The notes under the pieces were generated by a model, which was not told the origin of the DNA, did no database searches, and saw only the letters and a program-made list of their open reading frames with translations. A program made the translations under genes and the position numbers. A stretch of 54,816 nt of DNA from Rikenellaceae bacterium (lineage in GTDB: Bacteria > Bacteroidota > Bacteroidia > Bacteroidales > Rikenellaceae): contig SUZQ01000007.1 of NCBI GenBank assembly GCA_015059875.1, positions 1 to 54,816 of the forward strand, given 5' to 3'. This document shows positions 1 to 7,363 of this stretch, in pieces; position 1 is the first letter of the stretch; every line of letters begins with the position of its first letter.

Positions 1-5
1 CCAAA

Positions 6-36
6 AAAACTGCTGTCCTTTACGGACAGCAGTTTT
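6..36 (-). terminator. Intrinsic terminator of glpD
   Basis: A 13-bp perfect stem (AAAACTGCTGTCC / GGACAGCAGTTTT, loop 19-23) lies 61 bp beyond the glpD stop. On the minus strand it runs into a T tract (the A run at 3-9 on plus). It could also stop transcription on the plus strand. Confidence 0.85.
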
Positions 37-44
37 CTTTGCTA

Positions 45-71
45 TTAGCTCTTAGCCATTGGCCATTAGCT
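45..71. repeat. Heptamer tandem repeat (TTAGCCA type)
   Basis: Degenerate 7-bp units TTAGCTC, TTAGCCA, TTGGCCA, TTAGC follow each other without gaps between the terminator and the glpD stop. The same unit recurs at 17864-17896, 18858-18877 and 24435-24461. Confidence 0.7.
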
Positions 72-97
72 TTTTTGTCTTATAAAATTAGGCGGTT

Positions 98-1663
98 TTA
101 TGCTACATAGTAGTGCGAAGCCAACTCGGTGAACGAAGCAACCTGCTCGTCAATCCAAGCCTGATCGCGACCAAGCTCCTCTGCCAAGATTTGTGCTACG
201 CGTGGAGCAGCCTTCTGTGCCTCACGAGCATCTACAAACAAGAGGCGTACACGGCGCGCCAAAACATCGTCTACAGTGAGAGCCATCTCGTGACGGATTG
301 CCCAAAGCACCTCTGCTACGGTGTAGTCGTACTTCTCCGACAACTTCTCGCCGAGAGCTGGATTCTCCTTAATCATTGCGAGGATTGCAGGCTCGTCTGC
401 TCCGTAAACATACATGTGGTCTGCCAAGTTCGGATTTGGACGCCAGCCGTGAACCTTCAACTTGCGAGTTACGCACTTGCGCTTCTCTACCTTGCCCAAC
501 TTGATAGCCTTATCAACGGTATCCTCAGCCATCTTACGATACGAAGTCCACTTTCCACCGGTGATAGTGATGAGGTCGTTATCCGAAACCACAACCTTGT
601 GCGAACGCGAAACCTCCTTCGACTTCTTGCCCTCCTTCTTAGGTGCTGCGAGTGGACGCTGACCTGCGAATACCGAAACGATATCGGCACGGGTTGGTGC
701 AGGGTTCATATACAAACCTGCGGTATCGAGGATAAACTGAATCTCCTCGTCGAGTGGGCGTGGCTCGCTCTCTGCGGTAGGACGCTGGATATCGGTAGTT
801 CCAACAACCACCTTATCGTGCCAAGGCACTGCGAACAATACACGACCGTCCGAAGTCTTTGGAACCATAATAGCGTAGTCGCTCTGCAAGAACTTCATAT
901 CGAGAACGATGTGAACACCCTGCGAAGGAACAACCATCTTAGCCTCTCCTGGCTTATCCATCTGCAACACCTCGTCAACGAAGCAACCTGCAGCGTTGAT
1001 AACAGCCTTAGCCTTTACGGTGTACTCCTTGCCTGAAAGGAGATCCTTTGCAACAACACCAGCAACCTTGCCCTTCTCGTCGTGCAAAACCTTCACAACC
1101 TCGGTGCGGTTAGCAACAACACCACCCTGCTCTACGCAGGTCTGTGCGAGGTTACAAGCCATACGAGCGTCATCAAACTGACCATCGTGATAAACAACGC
1201 CACCCTTCAATCCCTTAGCCACCGAAGTAGGAAGATACTTGCGGAGAGTCTTTGCAGTAATGAAACGCGAACGACCATAGCCAAAGCCAAACGAAAGGAT
1301 GTCATAGAATGTCAAACCACAAAAGTAGAGGAAGTTCTCCCAATGGCTGTAGTTCGAGATAACAAAAGCCTGATCCTTTACGAGGTGCGGAGCATTCTGC
1401 TTCATCAAACCACGCTCATGAAGAGCTTCACGCACCAAGTCAACCTCCAACTTCTGGAGATAGCGCACACCACCGTGAACGAGCTTTGTCGAACGGCTTG
1501 AAGTACACTTTGCGAAGTCCTCACGCTCAAAGAGCGCAACACTATAACCGCGCGATGCGGCATCAACTGCACAACCAAGACCGGTTGCACCACCACCTAC
1601 AACAACAAAATCCCATACCTTATCGGTATTTTCGAGTTGTTTGAGCAAGTTTTCTCTTTGCAT
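98..1663 (-). CDS. glpD: Glycerol-3-phosphate dehydrogenase, FAD-dependent (GlpD/GlpA type)
   Basis: Oxidises sn-glycerol 3-phosphate to dihydroxyacetone phosphate and passes electrons to the membrane quinone pool. The 521-residue length is normal for the family. The N-terminal Rossmann FAD site is clear (VVVGGGATG at 20-28), followed by TKLVHGG near 59-65, which is typical of GlpD, and ITGGKWTSYR before the C-terminal alpha-helical domain. No transmembrane segment is expected; the family is peripheral to the inner membrane. No glpK or glpF is adjacent, so it stands alone with its own promoter (1712-1743) and terminator (6-36). The start at 1663 sits about 42 nt below the predicted transcription start. 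Function is confident by family; the electron acceptor is inferred. Confidence 0.95.
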   Translation of the reverse strand: MQRENLLKQLENTDKVWDFVVVGGGATGLGCAVDAASRGYSVALFEREDFAKCTSSRSTKLVHGGVRYLQKLEVDLVREALHERGLMKQNAPHLVKDQAFVISNYSHWENFLYFCGLTFYDILSFGFGYGRSRFITAKTLRKYLPTSVAKGLKGGVVYHDGQFDDARMACNLAQTCVEQGGVVANRTEVVKVLHDEKGKVAGVVAKDLLSGKEYTVKAKAVINAAGCFVDEVLQMDKPGEAKMVVPSQGVHIVLDMKFLQSDYAIMVPKTSDGRVLFAVPWHDKVVVGTTDIQRPTAESEPRPLDEEIQFILDTAGLYMNPAPTRADIVSVFAGQRPLAAPKKEGKKSKEVSRSHKVVVSDNDLITITGGKWTSYRKMAEDTVDKAIKLGKVEKRKCVTRKLKVHGWRPNPNLADHMYVYGADEPAILAMIKENPALGEKLSEKYDYTVAEVLWAIRHEMALTVDDVLARRVRLLFVDAREAQKAAPRVAQILAEELGRDQAWIDEQVASFTELASHYYVA

Positions 1664-1711
1664 TTTTGAGTTATATTTAGTTTTGATAATCTATTGGCTC
1701 CGTTTATCGCA

Positions 1712-1743
1712 CAAAATTAAGCAGTTTTTAGTGAAAAAGCAAA
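1712..1743 (-). promoter_or_regulatory. glpD promoter (Bacteroidetes sigma-ABfr type)
   Basis: On the minus strand a -33 TTTG (CAAA at 1740-1743 on plus) is followed after 20 bp by the -7 box TAATTTTG (1712-1719). This matches the Bacteroidetes consensus exactly. The predicted start is near 1705, giving a leader of about 42 nt. Confidence 0.75.
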
Positions 1744-1861
1744 GAAAATCACACAAAAAAAAGAGAAATTATCTCTCCCTCGATAACTTTTATAAAAAAG
1801 AGAAGAACGGGAAACACATCGGCTCCCCGTTCTCCACAATTTACGCGATAACATCTCTCTT

Positions 1862-2299
1862 TTAGTCGTCGATACCTACGCAACGACCAGCCTTGTCGAA
1901 TTTCAACTCTAAATCGTTAGATAACTCAACCTCATAACCGAAACGCTTTGACTCAATTTGCACAATATTCGCTCCTGCATATTGAGCGTTCACAAAGTTG
2001 GCAATCTGTACGGGTATAATCGATGCGGGAATCTTTGCGTTCTTGTTCTTTACACTCTCCCACTTACCCGAAGCGTTGAACTCAACCTTTGTACCATCGT
2101 TGAGAATTACGGTATAGTCATTATCCGTAACATCTTTATCGTGGGTTGCCACAACAACCTCGTTTTTAGCAAAATTCTTCTTCAAGAAAGCTTGTGCCTC
2201 AGCAGGCAACTGCTGTTTTGTAATTGCAACCTCCCAAGCCATTGCTGGGGTAATCAATAGCGTCGCCATAGCTAACGCTGCAAACATCTTTTTCTTCAT
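1862..2299 (-). CDS. PepSY-like domain protein (DUF2874 family), secreted
   Basis: 145 residues. The N-terminus MKKKMFAALAMATLLITPAMA is a classic Sec signal peptide cut after about residue 21. The mature protein holds two copies of the PepSY-like pattern: a helix of the type LPAEAQAFLKKNF followed by strands ending in YTVILNDGTKVEFNASGKW, then a second round (IPVQIANFVNAQY ... YEVELSNDLELKFDKAGRCVGID). Proteins of this type are frequent, small and periplasmic in Bacteroidetes. Their molecular role is unknown; PepSY domains elsewhere are linked to protease inhibition. A TATATTTG -7 box lies at 2329-2336 on the minus strand. It is a single gene divergent from the GH51 gene. Confidence 0.8.
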   Translation of the reverse strand: MKKKMFAALAMATLLITPAMAWEVAITKQQLPAEAQAFLKKNFAKNEVVVATHDKDVTDNDYTVILNDGTKVEFNASGKWESVKNKNAKIPASIIPVQIANFVNAQYAGANIVQIESKRFGYEVELSNDLELKFDKAGRCVGIDD

Positions 2300-2429
2300 A
2301 ATTATATCTATTTTTTAAGGTTCACATACAAATATACGAAAAAATATTCAACTTTATTGTGTCTATGCTAAAAAATACAAAATAGATGCCATTTTTATAC
2401 AAACAGAGGGTTGAATCGCTGTGTAACGA

Positions 2430-2461
2430 TTTGGATATATTTGATATTTTGTCTAAATTTG
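2430..2461 (+). promoter_or_regulatory. Promoter of the GH51 gene
   Basis: -33 TTTG (2430-2433), 20-bp spacer, -7 TAAATTTG (2454-2461). The predicted start is near 2465, about 27 nt before the ATG at 2492. The match to the Bacteroidetes consensus is exact. Confidence 0.8.
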
Positions 2462-2491
2462 TTGTAATAAAACCTAATAAACAAAATATCT

Positions 2492-4477
2492 ATGAAAAGA
2501 CTTTTTTTCGCGCTCGCAGCACTATCTTCTGTTTTATGCGCAACGGCTCAGAGTGTTCCACATAAGTTCGATGTAAATACCCGAAAAGCAGGTGCTGAAA
2601 TCGCCTCTACAATGTATGGAATCTTCTTCGAGGATGTAAACTTTGCTGCGGATGGTGGACTATATGCCGAACTTGTCAAGAATCGTTCGTTCGAGTTCCC
2701 CGACCACTATATGGGGTGGAAGGTCTACGGAAATGTTCAACTCAAGGATGATGGGCCATTCGAGCGAAATCCTCACTATGTGCGTTTGGCTTACAGCGGA
2801 CACGACCACCGACGCACGGGGTTAGATAATGACGGCTTTACGGGCATTGGTTATAAGGAGGGAGCAGAATATCGCTTCTCTGTGTGGGCGCGTGTTCCCG
2901 AAGGTGGTGAAGGCGTTTTCAAGGTTCTGTTGTGCGAGAATTATTCGCAGGATTTGAATCAGCACTTCAGCCAAGCGACCATCAAAATTGACTCAAAGGA
3001 GTGGAAAAAGTATCAGGTTGTTCTCAAATCGACCAAACGCACCGACAAGGGTTTTCTTCGCGTTATTCTCGACAAGGAGAGTGCCGTAGTCGATTTGGAA
3101 CATATAAGTCTATTCCCCGTTGATACTTGGAAAGGGCGAGAGAATGGTCTACGCAAAGACCTTGCAGAGGCACTCTACGACCTTAAACCAGGCGTATTGC
3201 GCTTCCCTGGAGGGTGTATTGTTGAGGGTGTAGACCTCGACACTCGTTACCAATGGAAAAATAGCGTTGGTGCAGTGGAGAATCGTCCACTCAACGAGAA
3301 TAAATGGAACTACTCCTTCTCGCACCGCCTCTTCCCCGACTATTTCCAGAGCTACGGACTCGGCTTTTATGAATATTTCGTGCTTGCCGAAGATCTCGGA
3401 GCAGAGCCACTCCCTGTGCTGAATGCAGGAATGGCTTGTCAATTCCAGAACAAGGAGTTGCGCGACAATAAAGCTCACGCCTCGTTAGCGCAGTTGCAAC
3501 CCTACATCGACGACGCATTTGACCTTATCGAGTTTGCAAATGGCGATCCGCAGAAGAGTGAGTGGGCGAAGCTTCGTGCCGATATGGGACACCCTGAGCC
3601 ATTCAACCTCAAATACCTCGCTATCGGCAACGAACAGTGGGGCGATATATATGTTGAGAATCTCAAAATCTTTGTAGAGCAGCTCCGCAAACGATATCCG
3701 CATATCAAAATAGTTGGAGGAGCAGGCTCTGCTCCAAGCGGAAAGCGTTTCAGCCATCTATGGCCTGAGATGACCAAGCTTGGTGTAGATTTGGTTGATG
3801 AACACTTCTACCGCAATGAGGAGTGGTTTTTGGCGAGTGGTACGCGCTACGACAATTATGACCGCAAGGGCCCGAAGGTCTTTGCGGGCGAGTATGCCTG
3901 CCACGGCAAAGGAAAGAAGTGGAACCATTTCCACGCTTCTCTCCTCGAAGCAGCGTTCCTCACGGGCGTCGAGCGCAATGCCGATATCGTAACTATGGCA
4001 ACCTACGCCCCTCTCTTTGCCAATATCAACGCATGGACTTGGCGTCCTGATATGATTTGGTTTGATAATCTGCGTTCATTCCGCAGCTGCACCTGGTACT
4101 TCCACCAACTCTTCACCCACAATAAGGGTACGAATGTTCTTGAACTTACTTGGAATGGTAAGCCTGTTGCAGGTACCGAGGGGCAAGAGGGACTCTTTGC
4201 AAGTGCCGTCATCGACAAGACGACCAACGAGATAATAGTCAAGATTGTAAACACAAGCGACAAAGCGCAGCGCATACTCCTAAATCTCAACGGTTTATCG
4301 AAAAAGCCACACGAAGGAGTGCTGACAACATATCGTGCAGATGATATTGACGGTGAGAACTCTCTGGATAATCCAACCAAATATACACCACAGAGTAGTG
4401 CTATCGTTATTGACTCTCCAAATTTCGAGGTGGAGATTGCAGCAAAATCGTTTGCAATGTACAAGATAAAGAAGTAG
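2492..4477 (+). CDS. Alpha-L-arabinofuranosidase, GH51
   Basis: 661 residues with a signal peptide (MKRLFFALAALSSVLCATAQS), so exported to the periplasm or surface. GH51 enzymes remove terminal arabinofuranose from arabinan, arabinoxylan or arabinogalactan with retention of configuration. The opening IASTMYGIFFEDVNFAADGG and the downstream GVLRFPGGC are GH51 signatures. The acid/base is E381 in AIGNEQWGD and the nucleophile is E467 in FAGEYACHG. Residues about 60-210 form the carbohydrate-binding-like beta-sandwich seen in many bacterial GH51 enzymes, and the C-terminal 150 residues form the usual beta domain. No SusC/SusD pair or regulator is adjacent, so it is an orphan polysaccharide gene. 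Exact substrate cannot be read from sequence. Confidence 0.92.
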   Translation: MKRLFFALAALSSVLCATAQSVPHKFDVNTRKAGAEIASTMYGIFFEDVNFAADGGLYAELVKNRSFEFPDHYMGWKVYGNVQLKDDGPFERNPHYVRLAYSGHDHRRTGLDNDGFTGIGYKEGAEYRFSVWARVPEGGEGVFKVLLCENYSQDLNQHFSQATIKIDSKEWKKYQVVLKSTKRTDKGFLRVILDKESAVVDLEHISLFPVDTWKGRENGLRKDLAEALYDLKPGVLRFPGGCIVEGVDLDTRYQWKNSVGAVENRPLNENKWNYSFSHRLFPDYFQSYGLGFYEYFVLAEDLGAEPLPVLNAGMACQFQNKELRDNKAHASLAQLQPYIDDAFDLIEFANGDPQKSEWAKLRADMGHPEPFNLKYLAIGNEQWGDIYVENLKIFVEQLRKRYPHIKIVGGAGSAPSGKRFSHLWPEMTKLGVDLVDEHFYRNEEWFLASGTRYDNYDRKGPKVFAGEYACHGKGKKWNHFHASLLEAAFLTGVERNADIVTMATYAPLFANINAWTWRPDMIWFDNLRSFRSCTWYFHQLFTHNKGTNVLELTWNGKPVAGTEGQEGLFASAVIDKTTNEIIVKIVNTSDKAQRILLNLNGLSKKPHEGVLTTYRADDIDGENSLDNPTKYTPQSSAIVIDSPNFEVEIAAKSFAMYKIKK

Positions 4478-4559
4478 TCGTCTTATCTGTGGTCGCAACG
4501 GGTTGAGCATCCGAAACAGAACCTTTTAGCATATATTTTGAGTGATTTTTGGCGCAAAA

Positions 4560-4591
4560 TTTGGAGAAGTGAGAAATTCTGTTTAATTTTG
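4560..4591 (+). promoter_or_regulatory. Promoter of the TraR/DksA-family gene
   Basis: -33 TTTG (4560-4563), 20-bp spacer, -7 TAATTTTG (4584-4591); a full consensus match. The start would be near 4595, giving a leader of about 30 nt that carries the GGGAGGA element at 4613-4619. Confidence 0.8.
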
Positions 4592-4625
4592 ATAACTGAA
4601 ACAATTAAAATTGGGAGGACTAATT

Positions 4626-5009
4626 ATGGCACAACAAGAGAAGAATCGTTATAGCGATGCCGAATTGGCCGAGTTCAAGGAGTTGATTTTGAAGAAGCTC
4701 GAACAAGCGCGCCACGACTACGAGGAGTTGCGCTCCAGCATAAGCCGAGTAACAGGAAATGACACCGAGGATACCTCGCCTACATTCAAGGTACTCGAGG
4801 AGGGTGCAGCTACGCTCTCCAAGGAGGAGTGCGAGCGTTTGGCTGCTCACCAGTCAAAATTCATTCGCAACCTTGAGCTTGCGCTCGTGCGCATCGAGCA
4901 TAAGACCTACGGAATTTGCAAAACTACGGGTAAGTTGATTCCGCGTGAGAGATTGCTGCGCGTACCTCATGCTACCGAAACCATCGAGGCAAAAGAGGCT
5001 CGAAAGTAG
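4626..5009 (+). CDS. TraR/DksA family protein with degenerate zinc finger
   Basis: 127 residues from the ATG at 4626. An in-frame TTG at 4611 is possible but less likely, because GGGAGGA at 4613-4619 is a good Shine-Dalgarno 6 nt before the ATG, which is rare in this order. The N-terminal two-thirds is a charged helical hairpin (FKELILKKLEQARHDYEELRSS) like the DksA coiled coil. The C-terminal YGICKTTGKLIPRERLLRVP matches the zinc-finger region, but only one of the four zinc cysteines remains. DksA proteins bind RNA polymerase through its secondary channel with ppGpp; that role is inferred by family. It is monocistronic, with promoter 4560-4591 and terminator 5034-5071. Confidence 0.88.
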   Translation: MAQQEKNRYSDAELAEFKELILKKLEQARHDYEELRSSISRVTGNDTEDTSPTFKVLEEGAATLSKEECERLAAHQSKFIRNLELALVRIEHKTYGICKTTGKLIPRERLLRVPHATETIEAKEARK

Positions 5010-5033
5010 CTATCTCATATATAAAATATGTAT

Positions 5034-5071
5034 GGGAGTGTCTAACAAGTTTTTTAGACACTCCCTATTTT
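5034..5071 (+). terminator. Intrinsic terminator of the TraR/DksA-family gene
   Basis: A perfect 12-bp stem GGGAGTGTCTAA (5034-5045) / TTAGACACTCCC (5054-5065), 8-nt loop, followed by TATTTT. The segment TGTCTAACAAG at 5039-5049 is also complementary to CTTGTTAGACA at 5180-5190 at the far end of the next palindrome. Confidence 0.85.
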
Positions 5072-5084
5072 GTTAGAAGTTGTA

Positions 5085-5186
5085 TAACAAGAGGGATTTC
5101 AAGGCTTGCGAAGACCGAAAAAGCGGAGTTTACTCGGCGTAAATGAGCATTTTGAGGGCAAGCGTAACGCTGAAATCACCTTGTTA
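5085..5186. repeat. Long-palindrome intergenic element, copy 1
   Basis: A 102-bp imperfect palindrome. The ends are TAACAAGAGGGATTTC (5085-5100) and GAAATCACCTTGTTA (5172-5186). Inner arms GCTTGC/GCAAGC lead to the central hairpin TTTAC-tcggc-GTAAA (5129-5143), bordered by GCGGAG on the left and TGAGCATTT on the right. The same borders and geometry recur at 8555-8680 and 22711-22834 with different stem sequences. Confidence 0.75.
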
Positions 5187-5220
5187 GACAGCTTCTTTTT
5201 TTTGTTTTTGCGCCTCATTT

Positions 5221-5252
5221 TTTGTTGTATTTGTTTTTTTTCTCTATATTTG
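5221..5252 (+). promoter_or_regulatory. Promoter of the riboswitch transcript
   Basis: -33 TTTG (5221-5224), 20-bp spacer, -7 TATATTTG (5245-5252). The predicted start, near 5256, coincides with the 5' end of the cobalamin aptamer. Confidence 0.8.
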
Positions 5253-5256
5253 CAGT

Positions 5257-5450
5257 AGCAAAGGTTCGGAATTACCCGCTTTCGGGGATTTCGATGAAAA
5301 GGGAATCGGGTGAAAATCCCGAACAGTCCTCGCTGCTGTAAGTCCGCCACACTCGTTCGGGTGCGGTTACGAGCCGAAAATCTTTGCCACTGACCTTGCA
5401 AGGTTGGGAAGGCATCGGCAAATGGATAAGTCAGAAGACCTGCCTCTGTG
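5257..5450 (+). promoter_or_regulatory. Cobalamin (adenosylcobalamin-class) riboswitch aptamer
   Basis: Conserved blocks appear in order: AAAGGTTC near the 5' end, GGGAATCGGGTGAAAATCCC (5301-5320), the CAGTCCTCGCTGCTGTAAGTC block, GCCACTGACC with GGGAAGGC (the B12 box, about 5385-5413), and TCAGAAGACCTGCCT at 5431-5445. This is the standard order for cobalamin riboswitches, which bind coenzyme B12 and lower expression of uptake or synthesis genes. The regulated gene is the DUF4465 lipoprotein at 5679, 230 nt further on. AATGGATAAGT at 5421-5431, which runs into the conserved 3' block, is perfectly complementary to ACTTATCCATT at 5495-5505. Confidence 0.93.
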
Positions 5451-5494
5451 TTTTTTTAGATTTTCGACCTGCGACGGATGGGCAAAATCGCGGA

Positions 5495-5643
5495 ACTTAT
5501 CCATTACCATTTTTTCGACCGCCGAAAAAAGTGTAGGAGTAGTCCTCGTTGATTCTTTTTCTATGGGCAAAGTGGCCCTTAGTTGTTGTACGCATTCGCA
5601 CGCATAAGCCGAAAATCGGTATGCGACGGATGTACTTTTTTTT
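5495..5643 (+). promoter_or_regulatory. Riboswitch expression platform: two candidate attenuators
   Basis: First candidate: ACTTATCCATT (5495-5505) pairs over 11 bp with the aptamer 3' end (5421-5431) and is followed by T6 at 5510-5515. Second candidate: CGCATA..CCG (5601-5611) pairs with CGG-TATGCG (5617-5625), with an outer GTAC/GTAC (5588-5591, 5632-5635), and is followed by T8 (5636-5643), 35 nt before the ATG at 5679. Which one switches, and in which direction, cannot be decided from sequence. Confidence 0.55.
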
Positions 5644-5678
5644 ACTTATTGTTTAACAACTAAAAATTAAAAAACACT

Positions 5679-6467
5679 ATGAAAAAGATCTTTTTGATTC
5701 TCGCGCTTGGCGCAATGGTTGCTTCGTGTTCACCCGACGAAAACAGTGGCGGCAGTTTGGATGATGGCAAGACGCGTGTAACACTCGATTTCGAGGGAGC
5801 TTATTGGGATGCACTTATCGACAATCCGCAGTACAATGGAGAGTTGCTCTATAAGCAGGAGGGCTATTCGTGGTACGACGAGGCGACGGACCTCTATAGC
5901 ACTGTTAACGAGTTGTGGTACACCGCCGCATACTGGAATGGAGGTCTTGCTGTATCGAACTACTACACAACCGATTACACCACAGCGACTTCATTTATGG
6001 AGCAGCTAACCGTCTTTACCGAAGGGGCGCACTCGGGCAACAACTGCATCGTACACAACGGCTACAAGTGCGATATGATGGGCGATGCTCGCTCGGTACT
6101 CCAATTCAAGACCGAGGCAGGCTTTATCGAGAGTGCGTGGGTGGCACACACAGCCTACTCCTACTCGTCGGCTGTGCAGGGCAACGATATGGCAGATGCT
6201 CTGACCGCTGAGCAGTCAATCTGGATTGAGGCAAAGGGCTACACTCTCGACTCTGAGGGCAAAGAGGTTGAGGGCAATGCTGTACAGCTCTACCTCTACG
6301 AGAATGGCAAGGCTTCGTTCGATGGCTGGAAGAAGTGGGATTTGTCCACACTCGGCAAAGTGAACAAGGTGAAGTTCGATGTGCAGTGGAATGGCGAAGG
6401 CGGCGCAGATAAGTTTATGCATCCAGCATACTTCGCTCTTGACGACATCACCGTCGTAAAGGAGTAG
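5679..6467 (+). CDS. DUF4465-family lipoprotein, BtuH-like (putative surface corrinoid-binding protein)
   Basis: 262 residues with a lipoprotein signal (lipobox VASC, lipidated C17) followed by acidic and glycine/serine residues, which in Bacteroidetes favours surface export. The fold signature of the family is visible: TLDFEGAYWDAL near the mature start, an aromatic-rich middle (YWNGGLAVSNYY), and the ending AYFALDDITVV. From memory, DUF4465 proteins in Bacteroides (BtuH) bind vitamin B12 at the cell surface and help BtuB/BtuG. The cobalamin riboswitch in the leader supports that role here independently. No btuB or btuG is in the window. Terminator 6511-6547 ends the transcript, so this gene alone is under the riboswitch. 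It is a paralogue of the next gene (shared ENGKASFDGWKKW and SIWIEAKGY). Confidence 0.82.
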   Translation: MKKIFLILALGAMVASCSPDENSGGSLDDGKTRVTLDFEGAYWDALIDNPQYNGELLYKQEGYSWYDEATDLYSTVNELWYTAAYWNGGLAVSNYYTTDYTTATSFMEQLTVFTEGAHSGNNCIVHNGYKCDMMGDARSVLQFKTEAGFIESAWVAHTAYSYSSAVQGNDMADALTAEQSIWIEAKGYTLDSEGKEVEGNAVQLYLYENGKASFDGWKKWDLSTLGKVNKVKFDVQWNGEGGADKFMHPAYFALDDITVVKE

Positions 6468-6510
6468 AGTACTTCAGTAAAGTTTAGGGAGAGGGCGTGA
6501 AAACCCTCGG

Positions 6511-6547
6511 AGCGACTACAAACGCCATTTTGTGGTCGCTTTTTTTG
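6511..6547 (+). terminator. Terminator between the two DUF4465 genes
   Basis: A 12-bp stem AGCGACTACAAA (6511-6522) / TTTGTGGTCGCT (6529-6540) with one G-T wobble, 6-nt loop, then a T run at 6540-6546. The last bases of the T tract (TTTG, 6544-6547) also form the -33 element of the next gene's promoter. Confidence 0.88.
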
Positions 6548-6574
6548 TATTCCGACCAAAAAGAAGTATATTTG
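6544..6574 (+). promoter_or_regulatory. Promoter of the second DUF4465 gene
   Basis: -33 TTTG (6544-6547), 19-bp spacer, -7 TATATTTG (6567-6574). The ATG at 6582 begins only 7 nt after the -7 box, so the mRNA would have almost no 5' leader. Confidence 0.78.
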
Positions 6575-6581
6575 TGATGTT

Positions 6582-7334
6582 ATGAGATGGATTAAGCATA
6601 TTTGTTTGGCACTTACGGCTACGGTTATGGTCGTATCGTGCGCTCCAGAGAGCGATAACTACGAGGTAAAACGCTACCTCTGTAACTTTGAGGGTAGCTA
6701 CTGGGATTCGCTGGTTGATACAAATCCGAATGGCGATAATCTCCTCAATGGCTCGATTCCAACTGCTTGGTATGACGAAAGTTCCGACCTTATGGGCGAG
6801 GTTACGCAGCCATTCGATGGATATTGGGAGGGCATTGCACTCTCGAATCATTGTAGCAAAGATTGCAAGAACGATGGCACTTACGACAAGCAGCTTGTTG
6901 CCTATGTTGACGCGCCATATTCGGGTAAGAATTTTATTATCTGCAACAACTTTTTGGGTAATCCCGCGACTCTCCGCTTCAAGAGCAAGAGCAGTTTCAT
7001 CGAGAGTATGATGGTGGCAAATACCACCTACTCGCGCAATGTTACCGCAAATGGTTATCGCACCGCCGAGGAGGCTTTGGGTAGCGACAAATCGATATGG
7101 ATTGAGGCTCGCGGCTATATCAACGGCTCGGAGGAGGTGCAGGCAACGACAAAATTCTTCCTCTACGAGAATGGTAAACCGTCGTTTGAGGGGTGGAAAA
7201 AGTGGTATATGACCTCGATGTGCAAGGTTGATAGAGTTGAGTTTAGCATCGAGTGGAATGGCGAGGGCTACAACCAATACCCTGCATACTTCGCGCTCGA
7301 TGATATTATGGTTGTGCGTCAGGAACTTCGCTAA
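6582..7334 (+). CDS. DUF4465-family lipoprotein, second paralogue
   Basis: 250 residues with a lipoprotein signal (lipobox VVSC, lipidated C20). It is clearly related to the protein at 5679: both have NFEGSYWDSL/DFEGAYWDAL, SIWIEARGY/SIWIEAKGY, ENGKPSFEGWKKW and end in AYFALDDI. The probable role is ligand capture at the surface, perhaps a different corrinoid or another nutrient. It is separated from the riboswitch transcript by terminator 6511-6547 and has its own promoter, so it should not be repressed by B12 through that riboswitch. A later start is unlikely because the signal peptide begins at this first Met. The next gene starts about 30 nt after its stop and is probably co-transcribed. 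Confidence 0.8.
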   Translation: MRWIKHICLALTATVMVVSCAPESDNYEVKRYLCNFEGSYWDSLVDTNPNGDNLLNGSIPTAWYDESSDLMGEVTQPFDGYWEGIALSNHCSKDCKNDGTYDKQLVAYVDAPYSGKNFIICNNFLGNPATLRFKSKSSFIESMMVANTTYSRNVTANGYRTAEEALGSDKSIWIEARGYINGSEEVQATTKFFLYENGKPSFEGWKKWYMTSMCKVDRVEFSIEWNGEGYNQYPAYFALDDIMVVRQELR

Positions 7335-7363
7335 TGAGAGATTATAACCTAAATTATATGAGT

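Noticed and set aside
2492..4477. Polysaccharide utilisation locus around the GH51 gene
   Set aside because: No SusC/SusD pair, sensor or other glycoside hydrolase lies next to it.
5404..5607. 67-codon open frame in the riboswitch leader
   Set aside because: It overlaps the aptamer core and both candidate attenuators, and the peptide has no recognisable feature.
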